Source of the DNA: Lentzea alba
GTDB lineage: Bacteria > Actinomycetota > Actinomycetes > Mycobacteriales > Pseudonocardiaceae
Length of the DNA: 64,000 nucleotides
Assembly (NCBI RefSeq): GCF_011067745.1
Contig: NZ_JAAMPJ010000004.1
Location: forward strand, 310,001-374,000
Direction: 5' to 3'
The translations under genes and the position numbers were made by a program. Every line of letters begins with the position of its first letter. The stretch's first letter is position 1. The notes under the pieces are model-generated. The model searched no databases. It saw nothing but the letters and a program-made list of their open reading frames with translations, and had not been told where the DNA came from. Shown here piece after piece: positions 17,183-25,867 of this stretch.

Positions 17183-18795
17183 CAGGACATCCGGAACACG
17201 GGACCACGGGCGCGGAACGGCAGATGCGCGCCAGCCGGGATCAGGAACGCGTGGTCGCGCCGGATCCGCAGCACGTCGCACCACCCGTCGGTGATGACCA
17301 GGATCGGGCCTGCCGCTGGGAAGTCCGGGGCGCGTTCGAGCAGGTCGACGCCGGGCTGCAGCACCGTGCCGCCGCGCCCGCGCACCGTCACCCGGCCCGC
17401 GATGTCCTCGACGGGCACATATCCGGCGTCATATGCCATCGCGTCACAGAAAACCACGCGCGCGGCGGGCACGTCACGTGCCGCGGCATAGGACGCGATC
17501 GCGCCCAGAGCCTTGCCCAGCAACTTGGGATCCATCGAACCGGACGTGTCGAGCACGACCCCGAACGTCGGTCGCGACTCCAGCGTCTCGGGCCGCACCC
17601 AGCCGGGCCGGGGAATGTCCGGAGTGGACGCTTGCCGCCGTGACGCACGGGCGTAGGTGCGCCGCTTCTCCACGGCGGGAACGAACTCCTCGAACCAGCG
17701 CGCCAGCTGGGCGTCCCACGACAACGGCGGGTGCTCCAGCGCGCGGATCTCCTCGACCAGCCCGGCGGGCAGCAGTCCGCGAGCCGACGTGTGACAGCTC
17801 AACCCGGTCAGCAACGCCCGCCGGTAGAACTCGTCCAGGCCGGTGATGTCCGCGGGCCCGCGCAACGGCTCGCCGAGCAGATCGCCCTGGTGGTGACCCC
17901 GCAACGTCAACAGCTTCCGGTAGCGCCGCAGATCGACCGTGATCCGGTCGTACACCGACTCCGCCGAAAGGCCGCGCAACGACTGGTCGTGCAGCACGCC
18001 TTCCGGAGCCTCGCCCACGCCCATCTCGACCAGCCAGCCGTTGACGACGAAGTCCGCGGCGATGTTCCACAGGTACGGATCCCGCCCGCCGACCCGGTCG
18101 CAGTGACGCAACGCGGCGTGCAGCATCTCGTGCGCCAGCACGAACCGCCACTCCTGCCGGGACAGCCCGGCCAGCGGGTTCACGTAGATCTCCGCCGACG
18201 CCGTGGAGACCGCCGCGATCGAGATGTCCCAGCCCCGTGCCAGTTCGGCGTCCGCCACCACCTTCATCGACGACGCCAGCGCGCCCAGCAGCGGGTAGTT
18301 CGACACGAACCAGCCCAGTGCGAGATCCCACTCGGTCTTCAACGGCCGTGCGTCGGACAAAGAAGAGCGCGCGCCACCCGCCACGTCGATCGCGGCGACA
18401 GCGGCGTTGGAGAGCCCGGCGGCGAACCGTTCCGCCCACTTCTTCGGGTCCCTCGACTCCCCGCCGCGCACACACCTGCCCGGTTCCCAGGACGGCGGCC
18501 GCGTGCCGAACTTCAGCGCGGGCTGGAAGTCCAGCACGTCGTCACAGGAGAAGGTGCCGAAACCCAGGTGTAGCAAGCAATGCGCGAACACCCACGCCCA
18601 CTCCTCCTCGCTCGCCTTCTTCGTCGGGTGGGCGAGCATCGAGCCGTCCAGCGTGATGTCCGCCCACGGGTGATCGGACTGCCGGCGCACATACGGGCTG
18701 AGGGCGGCGAACAACGGATGGAAGTTGATCCGCTTGTTCGCCGCCGCGAACGCCAGCGCGGCTGGATCGACGTGTGCCTTCGAACGCCGGCTCAT
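17182..18795 (-). CDS. VWA protein with HExxH metallopeptidase-like domain
   Basis: A 537-residue protein of the DUF2201-type VWA-like/putative metallopeptidase group. Residues 1-90 carry a degenerate HCLLH (72-76). A zincin motif HEMLH sits at 222-226 with His231 as a possible third ligand (in ALRHCD). The C-terminal VWA domain (about 408-537) has a complete MIDAS start DTSGS (416-420) and a later GGT in RGRGGTVLQ. The ATG overlaps the upstream MoxR stop (ATGA). VWA proteins paired with MoxR ATPases act as adaptors; here the peptidase-like part may be the working domain. Confidence 0.82.
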   Translation of the reverse strand: MSRRSKAHVDPAALAFAAANKRINFHPLFAALSPYVRRQSDHPWADITLDGSMLAHPTKKASEEEWAWVFAHCLLHLGFGTFSCDDVLDFQPALKFGTRPPSWEPGRCVRGGESRDPKKWAERFAAGLSNAAVAAIDVAGGARSSLSDARPLKTEWDLALGWFVSNYPLLGALASSMKVVADAELARGWDISIAAVSTASAEIYVNPLAGLSRQEWRFVLAHEMLHAALRHCDRVGGRDPYLWNIAADFVVNGWLVEMGVGEAPEGVLHDQSLRGLSAESVYDRITVDLRRYRKLLTLRGHHQGDLLGEPLRGPADITGLDEFYRRALLTGLSCHTSARGLLPAGLVEEIRALEHPPLSWDAQLARWFEEFVPAVEKRRTYARASRRQASTPDIPRPGWVRPETLESRPTFGVVLDTSGSMDPKLLGKALGAIASYAAARDVPAARVVFCDAMAYDAGYVPVEDIAGRVTVRGRGGTVLQPGVDLLERAPDFPAAGPILVITDGWCDVLRIRRDHAFLIPAGAHLPFRARGPVFRMS

Positions 18796-19853
18796 GCCCT
18801 TGCCGCGACCAGTCGTGGCAGGTCGCGGGTGACTTCGACGAGGAACCACGCGGGCAGCACGGGGTTGCCGTCGTCATCGGCCGCGATCACCATCTGCGCG
18901 ATCTCCAGCGACAGCTCGGCCAGCTCCAGCAACAACGCCTTGCCGCGGTGGGCGAGCTGCTTGCCCGCCGCGGGGGCGTGCGCCTTGTCGTGCGGCAGCT
19001 CCTTCACCAGCCGCGCGCGGAACGCCTCGGCCAGGAAGTACAGCAGGTCGCGGTCTCCTGGCGCGGACGGCCAGCGGGCGTCCCCGCGCAGCACGGCCTC
19101 CAGCCCGTACGCATGCCGGACGGTCTTCACGTACGCCTTGAACATCGAGGCGTGGTTCGCGGTGACCGTGCCGAACGCCAGCACCCCGAGCAGGTCCTCG
19201 GAGATGTCGTCGCCGAACGAGTGCAGCGCGTCGGACAGCATGTGCCAGCCGCGCGGCGTCGAGAACGTCTCCTCGACCTTCGGCGCCGCGCTCCACAGGT
19301 GGTCCGGGCGCTGCGTCAGGTAGTCGAGCACCCACGGGTGGATGTCGCTCTCGCGCGCCCAGGCCAGCCAGTCGCGAGCCGACGCCGTGAGGTGCACGTG
19401 GATCATGCGGTTCACGAGCGCGGACGCCATCGGGCGCGCCAGGGCGTTGTCGACGGCCCGGTTGCCGGCTCCGATCACGATCGAGCCCTTCGGCAGCTCG
19501 TAGGAGCCGATGCGCCGGTCGAGGATCAGCGAGTAGAACGCCTTCTGCACCTCCGGGCTGCTGGCGTTGAGCTCGTCGAGGAACAGGCAGTACGGGTCCT
19601 GGCGGGCGATGGACTCCGGTGGGGCGAACCTGGACCGGCCACCGACCAGTTCCGGAACACCGATCAGGTCCTCCGGCGCGAGCTGCGTGCCCAGCAGCGT
19701 CACGCACTCCAGGCCCAGCTCGGCGGCGAACTCGCGGACGAGCGAGGACTTGCCGATGCCCGGTGCCCCCCAGAGGAAGACCGGTCGGACGACGGCGACG
19801 TGCAGCAGCACCTCCGGAAGCTGTGCTGGTGTCACGGTGACTGTGGATCGCAT
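18792..19853 (-). CDS. MoxR-type AAA+ ATPase
   Basis: A 353-residue AAA+ ATPase of the MoxR/dynein-like (AAA_5) type. Walker A GAPGIGKS (29-36), Walker B LFLDEL (90-95), sensor 1 region GAGNRAVD (about 128-135). The N-terminal TQLAPEDLIGVPE loop and the RFAPPE segment match ATPases that partner with VWA proteins. First gene of a tightly packed unit with the VWA and DUF3800 genes. It probably remodels a target bound by the VWA partner using ATP; the target is unknown. Confidence 0.88.
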   Translation of the reverse strand: MRSTVTVTPAQLPEVLLHVAVVRPVFLWGAPGIGKSSLVREFAAELGLECVTLLGTQLAPEDLIGVPELVGGRSRFAPPESIARQDPYCLFLDELNASSPEVQKAFYSLILDRRIGSYELPKGSIVIGAGNRAVDNALARPMASALVNRMIHVHLTASARDWLAWARESDIHPWVLDYLTQRPDHLWSAAPKVEETFSTPRGWHMLSDALHSFGDDISEDLLGVLAFGTVTANHASMFKAYVKTVRHAYGLEAVLRGDARWPSAPGDRDLLYFLAEAFRARLVKELPHDKAHAPAAGKQLAHRGKALLLELAELSLEIAQMVIAADDDGNPVLPAWFLVEVTRDLPRLVAARA

Positions 19854-19910
19854 GAGGTGATCGAGGATGCCTCACCAGGCTTGTCCCGGTCGCCCGAATT
19901 TGTTGACACG

Positions 19911-19962
19911 AGCAGTGGTCTGGTGCTGTGATTCAACCCACAACTGATAGGAAACCTTCTTA
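19911..19962 (+). promoter_or_regulatory. Promoter region of the cellulase gene
   Basis: TTGACA around 19911-19916 followed about 18 nt later by TGTGAT gives a possible -35/-10 pair toward the cellulase. Downstream, TAGGAAAccTTCTTA (19948-19962) is an imperfect inverted repeat resembling the AGGAAA/TTTCCT operators often seen before actinobacterial glycoside hydrolase genes. The other direction must hold the promoter of the MoxR gene, which was not resolved. Confidence 0.4.
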
Positions 19963-20010
19963 ACTAAATCGCCGCCGCACCCTGCTGTTCCTCTACACAG
20001 GAGGCACCCT

Positions 20011-21693
20011 GTGGCCAGATCCCTGTTCTTGGTCCTCCCGGCAGCGTTAGCGCTCGCTGTTCCGGCCGTCGCGGTCGCCGCCCCGGTCCAGTACCAGGCG
20101 GAGAGCGCGACGATCTCGAACGGCCTCGTCGAGTCGAACCACGCCGGCTTCACCGGCAGTGGTTTCGTCAACTACGACAACGAGGTCGGCAGTTCGGTCG
20201 AGTTCGCCGTGACCTCGCCCAGCGCGGGTCAGGCGACGCTCACGTTCCGGTTCGCCAACGGCACCACGGCCAACCGCCCGATGGACGTCTCGGTGAACGG
20301 CTCGCTGGCGGCGGACGAGCTCTCGTTCCCCGGTACGGGCGCGTGGACCACCTGGACCACCCGCACCACCACGGTGAACCTGAACGCGGGCACCAACACG
20401 ATCAGGACGGTCGCGACCACCGCCAACGGCGGCCCGAACCTCGACCGGCTCGACGTCGAACCCCCGTCCGGCCCGCCGGACACCGTCGCCCCCTCGACAC
20501 CGGGCAACCTGCGCTCCACCGCGCAGACCGCGTCGTCGATCTCGCTCGCGTGGGACGCGTCCACGGACAACGTGGGCGTGACCGGGTACGTGCTGTCCAA
20601 CGGGCAGACCGCGGCCGGCACCACGCACACGGTGACCGGCCTGACCCCGGACACGTCGTACACCTTCACCGTGCAGGCGCGGGACGCGGCCGGGAACCTG
20701 TCCGCCGCGTCCAACTCCATCACGGTGAAGACCACGCCGGGCACCCCCGGTGGCACGCGACCGCACGACATCAACGGTCTGCTGCGTGTGTGTGGTGTGC
20801 AGCTGTGCAACCAGTACGGCAAGCCCATCCAGTTGCGCGGCATGAGCACGCACGGCATCCAGTGGTACCACCAGTGCGCGAAGTCCCAGTGGTGGGACGC
20901 GCTGGTCAACGACTGGAACGCGGACTTCATCCGCGTCGCCATGTACATCCAGGAAGACGGCTACGAGACCAACCCGCGCAAGTTCACCGACCTGATGCAC
21001 GGGTACATCGAGGAAGCCACCCGCCGCGGCATCTACGTCCTCGTCGACTGGCACCAGCTCTCGCCGGGCGACCCGAACTACAACCTGTCGCGCGCGAAGA
21101 CCTTCTTCACCGAGATAGCCCAGCGGCACAAGGACAAGACGAACATCATCTACGACATCGCCAACGAGCCGAACAACGTGTCGTGGGCGAAGGTCAAGTC
21201 CTACGCGGAGCAGATGATCCCGGTCATCCGCAACATCGACCCGGACAGCCTCATCGTCTCGGGCACGCACGGCTGGTCGACGTTCGGCCACTCCGACGGC
21301 GAGGACCCGTCGGTGGTGCTGAACAACAAGGTCAACGCGACCAACTTCATGTACTCGTTCCACTTCTACGCGGCCTCGCACAAGCAGTCGCACTACGACG
21401 CGCTGAACCGCGTCTCCAGCGAGGTCCCGGTGTTCGTGACCGAGTTCGGCACGCAGACCTCGTCCGGCGGCGGCAGCAACGACTTCACGATGTCGCAGAA
21501 GTACCTGGACCTGATGGCGCAGAAGAAGATCTCCTGGGCCAACTGGAACTACTCCGACGACGGGCTGTCGGGCGCGGTGTTCAAGACCGGCACCTGCTCG
21601 GGCACGACGTTCGCGGGAACCGGCGTCCTGAAGCCGGCCGGAGTCTGGGTGCGCGAGCGCATCCGCACACCCGACAACTTCCCGACGAGCTAG
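20011..21693 (+). CDS. Secreted GH5 endoglucanase with CBM and FN3 domains
   Basis: A 560-residue extracellular cellulase. Signal peptide 1-23 (cleavage near VAA-AP), CBM6/35-type module (25-150: YQAESATISNG, GFVNYDN, LDRLDVE), fibronectin type III domain (about 163-245, AWDASTDNVGVTGY), then the GH5 barrel (about 255-545). Catalytic acid/base Glu386 in DIANEPNNV and nucleophile Glu478 in VFVTEFGT are both present. It cuts internal beta-1,4-glucan bonds. GTG start behind a strong ACAGGAGG site at about 19997-20004. The next gene is convergent across a long hairpin. Confidence 0.92.
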   Translation: MARSLFLVLPAALALAVPAVAVAAPVQYQAESATISNGLVESNHAGFTGSGFVNYDNEVGSSVEFAVTSPSAGQATLTFRFANGTTANRPMDVSVNGSLAADELSFPGTGAWTTWTTRTTTVNLNAGTNTIRTVATTANGGPNLDRLDVEPPSGPPDTVAPSTPGNLRSTAQTASSISLAWDASTDNVGVTGYVLSNGQTAAGTTHTVTGLTPDTSYTFTVQARDAAGNLSAASNSITVKTTPGTPGGTRPHDINGLLRVCGVQLCNQYGKPIQLRGMSTHGIQWYHQCAKSQWWDALVNDWNADFIRVAMYIQEDGYETNPRKFTDLMHGYIEEATRRGIYVLVDWHQLSPGDPNYNLSRAKTFFTEIAQRHKDKTNIIYDIANEPNNVSWAKVKSYAEQMIPVIRNIDPDSLIVSGTHGWSTFGHSDGEDPSVVLNNKVNATNFMYSFHFYAASHKQSHYDALNRVSSEVPVFVTEFGTQTSSGGGSNDFTMSQKYLDLMAQKKISWANWNYSDDGLSGAVFKTGTCSGTTFAGTGVLKPAGVWVRERIRTPDNFPTS

Positions 21694-21698
21694 CGTTC

Positions 21699-21747
21699 GA
21701 TGAAGGGACCCTTCATCCACTTGAGGTGGATGAAGGGTCCCTTCATC
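21699..21747. terminator. Perfect 22-bp hairpin between convergent genes
   Basis: Arms 21699-21720 and 21726-21747 are perfectly complementary, with a 5-nt loop (ttgag). Each arm is itself nearly palindromic (gatgaaggg-a-cccttcatc), so gatgaaggg or its complement occurs four times. It lies just after the cellulase stop and includes the stop codon of the convergent ligase gene, fitting a bidirectional terminator without a U-tract. Confidence 0.8.
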
Positions 21748-23224
21748 ACGTCAGCGGCCAGGTGTGCACGGGTTCGTTGGTGTGCATGAGGTCCACGTAG
21801 GTTTTGAGCATGGTGCGGAGCGCGTCCGCCCGGTCCATGTGCGTGTGGTCGTAGTGCCGGTGGAACTCGCGCGCCTGCCAGGTCGCCCCGTTCACCCCGC
21901 TCAGGCAGCGTTGCTCGATCACCCCGAGCAGCTTCTCCCGTTCGGCGGAGTCGACGCCCCACCGGATCAGCCCTTCGTGCGCGAGCGGCAGCAGCCGGCG
22001 CAACACCAGTTCGACCACCGGCACGGTGCCGACGCCCGGCCAGTACACCTGCGCGTCCATGCCGTTGCGCGAGGCGGCGTTGAAGTTCTCCTCCGCGGCC
22101 TGGAAGCTCATCTGCGACCACAGTGGACGTTCGTCCTCCGCCAGCGCCCGCACCAGGCCGAAGTACAGCGCGGCGTTCGCCAGCGTGTCCACGATGGTCG
22201 GGCCGGCGGGCAGCACGCGGTTCTCGACGCGCAGGTGCGGGCGGTCGCGCACCACGTCGTACACCGGGCGGTTCCAGCGGTAGATGGTGCCGTTGTGCAG
22301 CTTCAGCTCGCTCAACGTCGGAGTGTCGCCGTGGTCGAGCACGGCCAACGGGTCCTCTTCGTCGCAGATGGGCAGCAACGCGGGGAAGTAGCGGACGTTC
22401 TCCTCGAACAGGTCGAAGATCGAGTTGATCCACCGCTCGCCGAACCACACCCGCGGGCGCACGCCCTGGGCCTTGAGCTCGTCGCCGCGGGTGTCGGTGG
22501 CCTGCTGGAACAACGCGATGCGGGTCTCGCGCCAGAGCTCCTTGCCGAGGAAGAACGGGGAGTTCGCGCCCACCGCGACTTGCACGCCCGCGATGGCCTG
22601 GGCGGCGTTCCAGTAGGCGGGGAACTGCTCGGGGCTGACCTGCAGGTGCAGCTGCGTGCTGGTGCAGGCCGCCTCGGGGACGATCGAGCTCGCGGTGAGG
22701 TGCAGGCGTTCGACGCCGTCGATGGCGATCTGCAGGTCCTCGCCGCGCGCGGCCAGCACCTGTTCGTTGAGCAGGGCGTAGCGCGGGTTGCTGGACAGCT
22801 GGTCCGGGGTGACGTGCTTGGTGCGCAGCGTCGGCAGGATGCCGTTGATGACCATGTGCGCGCCGATCCCGCGCGCCTTCTCCTCGGCGGAGTTCAGGCT
22901 GCGCCGGACGGTCTCCTCGAACGAGGTGATGCCGCCGCCCGCGAGCCGGCGCGGGGCCACGTTGATCTCGATGTTCCACTGGCCGAGCTCGGTCACGAAG
23001 TCCGGGTCGTCGATGACCGCGAGCGCCTCGTGGTTCTTCATCGCCGGGTCGGCGTTCTCGTCGATGAGGTTGATCTCGATCTCGAGACCGGTCATCGGCC
23101 TCTCGAAGTCGAACCGGGCCTCACGCAGCATCCGGGCGAACACGTCGAGACACCGCCGCACCTTCGTGCGGTACCGCGTGCGGTCCTCGCGGGTGAACTC
23201 GTGCTTCGCGACGTCCTCGCCCAT
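21746..23224 (-). CDS. Glutamate-cysteine ligase-like (GCS2 family)
   Basis: A 492-residue carboxylate-amine ligase of the GCS2 group. The ATP/glutamate-binding start MTGLEIEINLID, then GQWNIEINVAPR, ACTSTQLHLQVSPE and VGANSPFF blocks identify the family. Members form gamma-glutamyl bonds (gamma-glutamylcysteine in glutathione or ergothioneine routes), but actinomycetes use mycothiol, so the true acceptor is uncertain. The ATG at 23224 lies seven bases after GGGAGG; an upstream in-frame extension of 12 codons is unlikely. It ends inside the hairpin shared with the cellulase. Confidence 0.82.
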   Translation of the reverse strand: MGEDVAKHEFTREDRTRYRTKVRRCLDVFARMLREARFDFERPMTGLEIEINLIDENADPAMKNHEALAVIDDPDFVTELGQWNIEINVAPRRLAGGGITSFEETVRRSLNSAEEKARGIGAHMVINGILPTLRTKHVTPDQLSSNPRYALLNEQVLAARGEDLQIAIDGVERLHLTASSIVPEAACTSTQLHLQVSPEQFPAYWNAAQAIAGVQVAVGANSPFFLGKELWRETRIALFQQATDTRGDELKAQGVRPRVWFGERWINSIFDLFEENVRYFPALLPICDEEDPLAVLDHGDTPTLSELKLHNGTIYRWNRPVYDVVRDRPHLRVENRVLPAGPTIVDTLANAALYFGLVRALAEDERPLWSQMSFQAAEENFNAASRNGMDAQVYWPGVGTVPVVELVLRRLLPLAHEGLIRWGVDSAEREKLLGVIEQRCLSGVNGATWQAREFHRHYDHTHMDRADALRTMLKTYVDLMHTNEPVHTWPLT

Positions 23225-23303
23225 GGTGGCCTCCCGGCGGTCGAGGGTTAACCCCACCACTGTGCATCATGGTTGATCAATCCGACACCCGTGTGTCTTG
23301 TTC

Positions 23304-23945
23304 CTACCTGGTGGGCACGGCGATGGCGGTCACGAGGATGTCGCCCTGCACGAGCCAGCGGCCGTGGAACCCGGCGACCGGGGTGTCCGGCAGCAGGATC
23401 CGCGAGTGGAACGTGCCATCGGCGTCGAGCGTGATGTCTGCGTCCTCGAAGCCCAGCCACCGCTGGGTGATCGGGTACCAGGCCTTGTAGGTCGACTCCT
23501 TGGCGCTGAACAGCAGCCGGTCCCAGCAGATCTTCGGGTCGTCGGCCGTCAGCCCCTCCATCCTGCGCAGTTCCGCCGGGATCGCGATGGCCTCCAGCAC
23601 GCCCTTGGGCGCGGCGGCGTGCGGCTCGGCGTCGATGCCGATGGTCTGGAAGTCGGTCCTGCTGGCGAGCGCCGCGGCCCGGTAGCCCAGGCAGTGCGTC
23701 AGGCTGCCCACGATGCCGTCGGGCCACAGCGGTTCGCGCTTCGGACCGGGCAGGATCGGCGCCGGGGCCACCCCGAGGCTCTGCATGGCCTCGCGGGCGC
23801 ACGCGCGGGCCGTGCCGAACTCGAACCGCCGTTTGGGCACCGCGTTGCCGAGCAGCGCCTCCTCCTCGGGGAAGAGCTCGACCGGCTGCTCGTCGTCGTA
23901 CCGCTCCACCGCCGCGATGGGCGGGGGAAGAAGCTGTTCCAGCAC
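23304..23945 (-). CDS. 4'-phosphopantetheinyl transferase, Sfp type
   Basis: Transfers the phosphopantetheine arm of CoA to carrier proteins of NRPS, polyketide or fatty acid enzymes. The 213-residue protein has the conserved GIDAEPH (Asp105, Glu107, Mg binding) and FSAKESTYKAWYP (Glu150, Lys154), with SLTHCLGY before them. GTG start one base after the stop of the upstream metallophosphoesterase, so the pair is one transcript, an arrangement common in actinomycetes. It could activate carriers of the siderophore system suggested by the iron-box and MbtH-like genes. Confidence 0.92.
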   Translation of the reverse strand: MLEQLLPPPIAAVERYDDEQPVELFPEEEALLGNAVPKRRFEFGTARACAREAMQSLGVAPAPILPGPKREPLWPDGIVGSLTHCLGYRAAALASRTDFQTIGIDAEPHAAAPKGVLEAIAIPAELRRMEGLTADDPKICWDRLLFSAKESTYKAWYPITQRWLGFEDADITLDADGTFHSRILLPDTPVAGFHGRWLVQGDILVTAIAVPTR

Positions 23946-23946
23946 G

Positions 23947-24765
23947 CTATGACTCCCGCAGCACGTCGTGCAGCTTCACCTGGGTGGTGCCGCGTGGCTT
24001 CCACTCGCGCGGGTAGCCGAGCGAGACCTCGTCGAACCGCACGCCGTCGTAGTGCGTCGTGCGGGGGATGTGCAGGTGGCCGTAGACCATCTCCACCGCG
24101 TTGAACCTGCGGTGCCAGTCCGCGGTCAGGGTCGTGCCGCACCAGAGCGCGAACTCCGGGTAGCGCAGCACGAACGTGGGGTCGCGCACGAGCGGGTAGT
24201 GGTTGATGAGCACGGTCGGGCCCTGGACCTGGGCGAGCCGTTCCTCGGTCTCGCGGACCCGCGCCTCGCACCAGGCCTCGCGGGACGGGTACGGGTCGGG
24301 GTGCAGGAAGTACTCGTCCGTGCACACCACGCCCGCCTCGTGCGCGATGGCGAGGGCGGACTTCACGTCCGTGGCGCCGTGCGGCCGAAAGGAGTAGTCG
24401 TACCCGAGGAACAGGGGACAGACGGTGACCGGGCCCTTCGGTCCGGGGAACGTGACGTACGGGTCCTCCGGCGTGATCACGTCGAGGCTGCGGCACAGCT
24501 CGACGAGCTGCTTGTAGCGCACCTCGCCGCGGGCCTGGTTCTCGTCGTCCTTGGTGGTCCAGAGCTCGTGGTTGCCCGGCGACCAGATGACCCGGCCGAA
24601 CTTCGGCCGCAGCGTCTTCAGCGTCCACTCGACGGAGGAGAACTTCTCGGCGATGTCCCCGGCGATGATCAGCCAGTCGCTCGGGTCCGGTGGTGCGATC
24701 GCCTCCACGACATCACGGTTGTCCTGGTAGGAGACGTGCAGGTCGCTGGTGGCCAGAAGCTTCAC
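23947..24765 (-). CDS. Calcineurin-type metallophosphoesterase
   Basis: A 272-residue hydrolase with the metal-ligand series TSDLHVSY (Asp8, His10), IIAGDIAE, SPGNHELW, LINHYPL and YGHLH. These five blocks define the calcineurin-like fold with two metal ions. Substrate unknown; its constant pairing with Sfp-type PPTases suggests a link to phosphopantetheine or CoA metabolism, which is inference. ATG start, first gene of a two-gene unit. Confidence 0.85.
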   Translation of the reverse strand: MKLLATSDLHVSYQDNRDVVEAIAPPDPSDWLIIAGDIAEKFSSVEWTLKTLRPKFGRVIWSPGNHELWTTKDDENQARGEVRYKQLVELCRSLDVITPEDPYVTFPGPKGPVTVCPLFLGYDYSFRPHGATDVKSALAIAHEAGVVCTDEYFLHPDPYPSREAWCEARVRETEERLAQVQGPTVLINHYPLVRDPTFVLRYPEFALWCGTTLTADWHRRFNAVEMVYGHLHIPRTTHYDGVRFDEVSLGYPREWKPRGTTQVKLHDVLRES

Positions 24766-25043
24766 AGTTCGAACGTTACTTAAGGCGTCAACGACCGGAT
24801 CATCACCGCCCGGCGGGATGCGCTCCGTGAGCGGTCAGGACCACCCGGTAGTGGGTCAAGTGCCACGACCGGTTATCCGTTCGTCGCAGACAGTGCGCCA
24901 CTCGTCTCAACAGGACCAGCCGTGCGTCGCCGTTGCACGTCCGCTCATCGCCTTTTATGGCCTACCTACTTACCGGTTTTCCGGCCGTCTTCCTACTGTG
25001 AGTGCTGTCACCTGACGGAAAAGTCCTGGCGGAGGACCACACC

Positions 25044-25793
25044 ATGACCGACTCACAGTTCGCTCGCACCCCGGACCCGCGACTCGCGCGGCAGGTCCCG
25101 CCTCGTCAGGTGCCGCAACGGCCCGTTCCCCCACGTCAGGGCCAGGTCCCGGTGCGCTACGGCCAGCCGGTCGACCCGCGTCTGGCGGCCAACCCCTCGT
25201 TCCGCCGCACCGTCGGCGCCGAGATCACCCGGCAGGCGCAGCAGCACCAGGCCTACGCCGTCCCCCAGCGCCGCACCACGGCCGAGGACACCGCCCTGGC
25301 CACGCTGCTGCGCTCCCGTCAGCGCGCCGAGTCCGCCCGCCAGGACCCCCGGCCCGCCGACGCGCCGCGCCAGGACTCCTGGATGCGCACGGCCTCCTGG
25401 CCGGAACACAGCTGTGAGCCCGGCCGCGGTGACGTCATCGAGCAACTCTCCTCTCGCCTGGTGTCGCCCAACCTGTGGGCGGTCGTCGAGCCGATCATCC
25501 CGCCGGCCAAGGTGCGCCGTCAGGGCGGTGGCCGTGGCCGCGTCTGCAACCGTGCGGTGTTCACGGCGATCGTGTTCGTGTTGTCGTCGGGGTGCGCTTG
25601 GCGGCACCTGCCGGCGTCGTTCGGGGTGACCGTGCCCACCGTGCACCGGCGCTTCCAGGAGTGGACCGACCTGGGCCTTTGGGTGCGCCTGCGGCGTGCG
25701 GCGGCGGAGGGCGCCTGCGGGACCGAGGAGCTCGACTGGATCCGCGCGGTGCTGGACGCGGCCGACCGCCGTGCCGCAAAAGCCGCCAGCTGA
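25044..25793 (+). CDS. Pro/Arg/Gln-rich protein ending in a DUF4096 (IS5-type) domain
   Basis: A 249-residue protein. Residues 1-118 are low-complexity, rich in Pro, Gln and Arg (e.g. RQVPPRQVPQRPVPPRQ), probably disordered. Residues about 140-245 match DUF4096, the N-terminal DNA-binding domain of IS5/IS4-like transposases (LWAVVEPIIPP, CAWRHLP, VHRRFQEW). The protein stops where the DDE catalytic domain would begin, and no terminal repeats were seen, so it cannot transpose by itself. The ATG has a GGAGG site. Either a relic fused to another gene or a recruited DNA-binding protein. Confidence 0.65.
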   Translation: MTDSQFARTPDPRLARQVPPRQVPQRPVPPRQGQVPVRYGQPVDPRLAANPSFRRTVGAEITRQAQQHQAYAVPQRRTTAEDTALATLLRSRQRAESARQDPRPADAPRQDSWMRTASWPEHSCEPGRGDVIEQLSSRLVSPNLWAVVEPIIPPAKVRRQGGGRGRVCNRAVFTAIVFVLSSGCAWRHLPASFGVTVPTVHRRFQEWTDLGLWVRLRRAAAEGACGTEELDWIRAVLDAADRRAAKAAS

Positions 25794-25803
25794 TTCTGGG
25801 CGC

Positions 25804-25864
25804 GAAGTTGATGAGGGGAGCTTTCCCAAACCTCAGGTTTGGGAAAGCTCCCCTCATCAACTTC
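25804..25864. terminator. 61-bp perfect palindrome (30-bp arms)
   Basis: Arms 25804-25833 and 25835-25864 are perfectly complementary around a single central base. The motif gatgaggggagctttccc differs from the hairpin at 21699 but has the same design and position between convergent genes, three bases before the stop codon of the kinase gene. As RNA it makes a very stable hairpin; as DNA it could extrude a cruciform. Confidence 0.8.
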
Positions 25865-25867
25865 GGG

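Noticed and set aside
19915..19935. DasR-like half-site agtggtct before the cellulase
   Set aside because: Only the left half matches; the right half does not complete the palindrome.
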